The notes under the pieces: model-generated
What the model saw: only the letters and a program-made list of their open reading frames with translations
Database searches by the model: none
Told to the model about the DNA's origin: nothing
NCBI GenBank assembly: GCA_017552165.1
Contig: JAFZCF010000121.1
Span: 1-10,480 of the forward strand
Direction: 5' to 3'
Source: Clostridia bacterium
GTDB taxonomy: Bacteria; Bacillota_A; Clostridia; Oscillospirales; CAG-272
Length of the DNA: 10,480 bases
Made by a program: the position numbers and the translations under genes
Part shown: in pieces, positions 7,801 through 10,480 of the stretch
Layout of the letters: each line of letters begins with the position of its first letter
Position numbering within the stretch: the first letter of the stretch is position 1

Positions 7801-8401
7801 CGCAGATGAGCCTCTCTATTATTCCGGAAAAGACCATTACTCGAAACTGCTTAATGGTTCATACGATGACGCGGTTGCCGTCCTTTTGACAAAATACGGG
7901 AAAGCATATGGCGATTATTTTCTCTCCGACAGCTGCATTTCCAAAAACAAGAGAATAGTAAGATCATCCGAAGGACTTTATATCCATCATATCGACGAAG
8001 ACAAGGCAATAAAACTTTCCGATTCGAAACTCGCGGTCAAATACCCTTTCTCGTATCAAAAAGCTGATCGGCTCGTTTACTGTAACTTGTTGGAACATTT
8101 TATCCTGCATGTTAAAATTGCCGAAACGTTCAGATTGACGGAAAGTAATGAGCTTTTGGGGATGGGCGGCGTTAACTACATATCAAGACAGATCAACGAT
8201 TTCTATGACGGATACAAATCTCAAACGTTAATCCGCGCAACCAAGCTGATCGCCAATGATTTTGATAGCTACATAGAAGCCCTTCGCTACATTTACGGCA
8301 AGGTCAGTTCACATCCGGTTTTTTCCAAATGGTACAGTAAGGATGATTTTTCGCTCGGATGGGATGGCCGCGTCATAAAATTTATCAGGGACAGGTTATA
8401 A
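4862..8401 (+). CDS. SNF2-family helicase/ATPase with HhH-like segment and HNH-like C-terminus
   Basis: A 1179-residue protein. The SNF2 motor spans about 465-865: Q-motif-like LRRYQEWGVKYIL (471-483), Walker A GDEMGLGKT (491-499, Lys498), DEAH (587-590), TGTPLEN (617-623), motif V SGGTGLNIQAA (797-807) and motif VI QAISRAYRMGQSR (824-836), all intact. It should use ATP to translocate on duplex DNA. Residues about 258-303 resemble a helix-hairpin-helix DNA-binding segment (GYSNI, YGIS). N-x-LTW-x-F occurs at 114-120 and 366-372, suggesting a duplicated N-terminal unit. About 900-985 is an acidic low-complexity linker. About 990-1179 carries IHHIDED (1041-1047) and CNLLEHFILH (1074-1083), an HNH-nuclease-like His/Asn/His arrangement; nuclease activity is inferred. 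The start ATG 4862 has GGAG at 4844-4847, an unusually long 14 nt upstream. The gene is much AT-richer than its neighbours, implying transfer. Alternative view: a solitary SNF2 protein with a non-catalytic tail. Confidence 0.93.
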   Translation: MSKNELVRPYNTSEIKSKYKKLISSATKCINNTGKILDEIKKYLRINKNKFIAYSNRDIKGVEKVDPFYSFNKLVCMEYELISCREKSDNCQNFLQVFYADIYENMKKLSAASNGLTWAFSSKNRKSASIDAAGYFAGLDKIVSELHITEDIDFLMSFSNPSSDIIKADFENRRDRYCFEIYKTISESNIDRSELFDTNRIWNQRNEINKCAGTINSLTDKSKNEVKSAVEKMVVSKLLELLKSISVDELNRNKKGIRTKALLDAGYSNIADIYTASEASLASIYGISYDKAYTIKDTASGIANEAKKKIKIQLSVDDKNKTASGVVSALYKTIYFKEVNNSVIALLGENDPIISEEIETVQRHNNALTWPFEPSDVQSQVINSYDSLKRRLTGEYYLNVSDSLSRLQQFQKDEKTAWDSFEHNSIAFYNALEDICPGVLGNDNSLYGLPEDLARQIQDECIYPDGLLCTLRRYQEWGVKYILHQGRVLLGDEMGLGKTIQAIAAMVSLKNTGATHFVVVCPASVLTNWCREIAKHSKLKPILVHGNDKSRAFASWVKYGGVAVTNYESAGCFKFSDGFRFSQIVVDEAHYIKNPSARRTRNVLRICGSADRVLFMTGTPLENNVDEMVGLIKTLNPSIAAKIESIKFLVTASQFRNEISPVYYRRKREDVLTELPELVESNEWCEMLREEENEYENLLLEGAHYMTIRQLSWNCDDLRKSCKALRMLEIINEAKSNGRKILIFSFFLNTIRKIKALLGESCLNPITGELNSNRRQEIIDEFEQSDPGTSLVCQIMSGGTGLNIQAASVVIICEPQLKPSIENQAISRAYRMGQSRSVLVYRLLCENTLDEKINNLLEGKQLIFDTFADKSVAAEIEKKETEIDTSKLKDLIAEEIDRIKGKKTSSNDSSFEGKEDLDKKYTEKNFSDESDEKDDFSAETNDVDSEKDYHADYQTDFRKKTNTEKYEKYETDYSSIKTVPADEPLYYSGKDHYSKLLNGSYDDAVAVLLTKYGKAYGDYFLSDSCISKNKRIVRSSEGLYIHHIDEDKAIKLSDSKLAVKYPFSYQKADRLVYCNLLEHFILHVKIAETFRLTESNELLGMGGVNYISRQINDFYDGYKSQTLIRATKLIANDFDSYIEALRYIYGKVSSHPVFSKWYSKDDFSLGWDGRVIKFIRDRL

Positions 8402-8420
8402 TCTGCCGCCTGAAAAATAA

Positions 8421-8460
8421 GAAAAAAACGGACGGCCTTTTTCGGCTGTCCGTTTTTGTT
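8421..8460. terminator. bidirectional rho-independent terminator
   Basis: ACGGACGGCC (8428-8437) pairs with GGCTGTCCGT (8444-8453) around a 6-base loop, with a single G-U wobble. A T-run follows on the plus strand (8453-8457), and an A-run (8422-8428) precedes it, giving a T-run on the minus strand. It lies between the convergent SNF2 and phosphate-transporter genes and should stop transcription from both. Confidence 0.88.
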
Positions 8461-8470
8461 ATATTTGGTT

Positions 8471-10192
8471 TCAGTTGATCGAATAGGTCTTTTTGTACTC
8501 CTCGTACATTTTCGCGAAGTCTCCGCCGTCCTTTTTGAGGTTGTTCAGGTATTCGTGGAGATCCATGTCGTTGCGCGCCGACTCGATTACGTAGCAGGCG
8601 AGGTTAGAGCAGTGGTCGGAGATCCTTTCGAGGTCCGTCAGCACGTCGGTCAGGACGAAGCCGAGCTCTATCGTGCATTCCCCGCGCTGCAGGCGGTTGA
8701 TGTGGTTCTGCCTTATCTGCTCCTTGAGGTTGTCGACGACCTCCTCAAGCGGCTCGACCTCGAGCGCGACGGCTATATCGTTGTAGGCGAACGCGCCGAA
8801 GGCGAGGTCTATTATCTTCTCGACCGCCGAGATCATGACGGAAAGCTCCGCCTTCGCCTTGCCGGTGAAGGTTATCTTCTTTTCGTGCATCTCCTGGGCG
8901 GAGGAGGCGACGTTCATCGCGTGGTCGGACATACGCTCGTAGTCCCCTATGACCTTGAGCAGGAGATTCGACTCCGCGCTCTCTTTCTCGGTCAGATCAG
9001 TCGAGGAGAGCCGGACGAGATACGTCCCTATCTTGTCCTCGTACATGTCGGAACGGTCCTCGCCCTCGACGACCTCGGCAAATTTCTCGTTGCTGTATCC
9101 GTCGAGGCATTCGAAGGCGTCGTGGACGTTCTTCCTGACGTCGACGGCCATCGCGTCGACGACCTGGCGGGCTCTTCCGAGCGCGACCGGCGGGGTGACG
9201 AGGAGACGCTCGTCAAGGAGCGAGCTCTTGTCGGCGTCGTCCGCCTTGTCGGGGAGCATCTTCCTGACCATCCTGACGAGCAAGCGGTCGAGCGGGAAGA
9301 TTATAAGTATCTGAAGGACCTTGACGGCCGTGTTGGCAATCGCGATTCCGACCGCGTTCGCCTGTCCGTCTATATATCCCGTCGGGATGATCTTTGTCAG
9401 CAGCCAGTAGACGGGCAGGAGCACCGCCACCGAGAGGGCGTTGTAAAGCAGATCGAGGAACGCCACGCGCCTCGCGTCCTTCGTCGCGCCTATCGACGAG
9501 ATGAGGACGGTCGAGCAGGTACCGATGTTCGCGCCCATGACGAAGGGTATGCAGAGCGCGAGCGGCAGCGGCGAGGCCGCCGCAAAGGACTGAACTACGC
9601 CGACCGACGCCGAGGACGACTGGAGTATCACCGCGAACACGACGCCGAGCAGCAGACCGAGCAGCGGGTTCGACATGAAATGCACGACCCGGGAGAACAC
9701 GTCGCTCTCCGATATCCCCGACACGGCAGCGGACATCGTCTGCATCCCTATCATGAGGATCGAAAACCCCGTCAGGATGAGCCCCGTGTTCTTGATCTTC
9801 TTATTTTTGAGGAACCAGAACATGAAAACGCCGGCGGCGAGGACTGCGTAGTATATCACGCCGGAGTTCTTGATTCCGCTCGCGGAGATTATCCACCCTG
9901 TCACCGACGTACCGAGGTTGGCGCCGAATATGACGCCCGTCGCCTGGACGAGGGACATGAGCCCCGAGTTGACGAAGCCGACGACCATGACGATCGTCGC
10001 CGCCGACGACTGTATCGCCGCCGTCACGCCGAGACCGAGAATAAAGCCCTTGTATTTGTTTGACGTAAGACTGCCGAGTATCTTTTTGAGCCGCGACCCG
10101 GCGAGTTTTTCAAGCGAGTTGCCCATGAGCTTCATCCCGTAAAGAAACAGGGCGACGCCTCCGAGCAGCTTCAGTATGCTTTCAAAATCCAT
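8471..10192 (-). CDS. Na+/phosphate symporter with C-terminal PhoU domain
   Basis: A 573-residue inner-membrane transporter of the Na/Pi cotransporter family (COG1283, NptA/YjbB-like), of normal length. Two inverted repeats of the transport core are clear: QSSAA (61-65) with GANLGTS (90-96), and QSSSA (191-195) with GANIGTC (220-226). Each sits among hydrophobic helices, and the membrane part runs to about residue 300. The cytoplasmic C-terminal region (about 340-540) is PhoU-like, with the paired metal-binding motifs ERMSDHAMNVA (419-429) and ERISDHCSNLA (522-532). Members move phosphate with sodium, and some work as exporters that relieve phosphate excess; direction cannot be judged here. 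The ATG at 10192 has AGGAG (10205-10201) 8 nt upstream and its own promoter. It appears monocistronic, closed by the terminator at 8421-8460. Confidence 0.95.
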   Translation of the reverse strand: MDFESILKLLGGVALFLYGMKLMGNSLEKLAGSRLKKILGSLTSNKYKGFILGLGVTAAIQSSAATIVMVVGFVNSGLMSLVQATGVIFGANLGTSVTGWIISASGIKNSGVIYYAVLAAGVFMFWFLKNKKIKNTGLILTGFSILMIGMQTMSAAVSGISESDVFSRVVHFMSNPLLGLLLGVVFAVILQSSSASVGVVQSFAAASPLPLALCIPFVMGANIGTCSTVLISSIGATKDARRVAFLDLLYNALSVAVLLPVYWLLTKIIPTGYIDGQANAVGIAIANTAVKVLQILIIFPLDRLLVRMVRKMLPDKADDADKSSLLDERLLVTPPVALGRARQVVDAMAVDVRKNVHDAFECLDGYSNEKFAEVVEGEDRSDMYEDKIGTYLVRLSSTDLTEKESAESNLLLKVIGDYERMSDHAMNVASSAQEMHEKKITFTGKAKAELSVMISAVEKIIDLAFGAFAYNDIAVALEVEPLEEVVDNLKEQIRQNHINRLQRGECTIELGFVLTDVLTDLERISDHCSNLACYVIESARNDMDLHEYLNNLKKDGGDFAKMYEEYKKTYSIN

Positions 10193-10207
10193 TTTCCGTA
10201 CTCCTCA

Positions 10208-10226
10208 TCCCGCACCTCAGGCGGGG
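10208..10226 (-). promoter_or_regulatory. hairpin just upstream of the transporter ribosome site
   Basis: In the leader of the transporter mRNA, CCCGC pairs with GCGGG around a 7-base loop (extendable by a G-U pair). It ends two bases before the TGAGGAG Shine-Dalgarno region at 10205-10201. There is no T-run, so it is not a terminator. It might influence ribosome access, but no known riboswitch is recognised. Confidence 0.3.
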
Positions 10227-10254
10227 AAAACCATTCTTTCCTTTATACGGAGCA

Positions 10255-10283
10255 ATTATACCACATCCCGCCGGTTTTTTCAA
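10255..10283 (-). promoter_or_regulatory. sigma-A promoter of the Na+/phosphate symporter gene
   Basis: On the minus strand TTGAAA (10283-10278) is followed by exactly 17 bases and a perfect TATAAT (10260-10255). The start point would be near 10248, giving a leader of about 55 nt. I see no Pho-box-like direct repeats around it. Confidence 0.82.
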
Positions 10284-10290
10284 CCCCCGC

Positions 10291-10318
10291 AAACAAAAAG
10301 CGGCGCAACGCGCCGCTT
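10291..10318 (-). terminator. rho-independent terminator of a leftward gene outside the window
   Basis: AAGCGGCGC (10298-10306) and GCGCCGCTT (10310-10318) form a perfect 9-bp stem with a 3-base loop. On the minus strand it is followed by TTTTTGTTT; on the plus strand no T-run follows. It therefore ends a leftward transcript entering from the right edge and insulates the transporter promoter, which starts 8 bases further on. Confidence 0.82.
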
Positions 10319-10480
10319 ATATGTTCAGTTAAATCAATACTTGTCAGACTTTCTGCCGTTACAATCGGTACTAAAATATAATAATTCTTTTTATCGAAAA
10401 CACCTTTTTTCATCTCGCAAACACGATATTCGGAGATTCAGCGAAAGTCATGATAACAACAGGAAAGGTTGAGAGATTGA
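10319..10480 (-). other. AT-rich 3' region of an incoming leftward transcript
   Basis: The terminator at 10291-10318 implies that a minus-strand gene ends in or to the right of this stretch. One minus-strand frame is open from the edge to TGA at 10412-10410 and would give a 22-residue C-terminus ending in ESPNIVFAR. The other two minus frames are also open from the edge to earlier stops, so the correct one cannot be chosen. Nothing else is recognisable. Confidence 0.25.

Noticed and set aside
7561..7820. Acidic, repetitive-looking stretch in the SNF2 gene as a possible frameshift or tandem repeat
   Set aside because: The frame stays open and the sequence is low-complexity Asp/Glu/Lys/Ser without a fixed repeat unit, as expected for a flexible linker.
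4862..8401. Assignment of the SNF2 protein to DISARM, Zorya or another named defence system
   Set aside because: None of the partner genes of those systems (methylase, DUF1998 protein, ZorA/ZorB motor proteins) is in the window, so the helicase alone does not justify a named system.
8456..10063. A 535-codon plus-strand open frame
   Set aside because: It lies antisense to the phosphate symporter, whose family motifs are unmistakable. Its translation is a low-complexity run of Arg, Asp, Val and His typical of a shadow frame in GC-rich coding DNA.
10243..10413. A 56-codon minus-strand frame starting MKKGVFDKK
   Set aside because: It would read through the perfect terminator at 10291-10318 and the transporter promoter. 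It also lacks a Shine-Dalgarno site, so it is probably non-coding.
10176..10472. A 98-codon plus-strand frame at the right end
   Set aside because: It crosses the minus-strand terminator and promoter, has no ribosome site, and its composition is not protein-like.

Overview
The window looks like chromosomal DNA of a GC-rich member of the Bacillota, probably an uncultured gut-type Clostridia. This is an inference from purine-rich Shine-Dalgarno sites (GGAGG, AGGAG), near-consensus sigma-A promoters with 17-bp spacers, tight operons, and a DUF6273-type protein, a family common in Clostridia. No tRNA, rRNA, CRISPR array, transposase or integrase was found.

Left part (1-1974, minus strand): a two-gene operon transcribed leftward from a strong promoter at 2022-2050. 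The first gene encodes a 194-residue protein I cannot assign. The second is an uninterrupted reading frame from 1370 to the left edge and beyond. It joins a DUF6273-type domain to a BRCT domain and then to a region of unknown family. Because it has no stop codon in the window it is easily missed.

Middle part (2141-4812, plus strand): a divergent promoter at 2141-2169 drives a compact operon. It encodes a cyclophilin-like fold protein, an unknown 145-residue protein, a phosphinothricin-type GNAT acetyltransferase, a pyridoxamine-phosphate-oxidase-like flavin protein and a class I glutamine amidotransferase-like gamma-glutamyl hydrolase (peptidase C26). The first four genes are spaced by 1 nt or overlap. 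The set suggests small-molecule modification or detoxification, but no shared pathway can be shown.

4862-8401 (plus strand): a 1179-residue SNF2-family helicase/ATPase in visibly AT-richer DNA (21 of 60 G/C at 5041-5100, against 37 of 60 at 4381-4440). It has a long N-terminal region with a helix-hairpin-helix-like segment and a possible internal duplication, a complete SNF2 motor, an acidic low-complexity linker, and a C-terminal domain with an HNH-like His/Asn/His pattern. It is the best candidate here for an undescribed DNA-processing or defence protein and was probably acquired by transfer. A bidirectional terminator follows it.

Right part (8471-10480, minus strand): a Na+/phosphate symporter with a C-terminal PhoU domain and its own near-consensus promoter. 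Beyond that lies a terminator for another leftward gene that must start outside the window.
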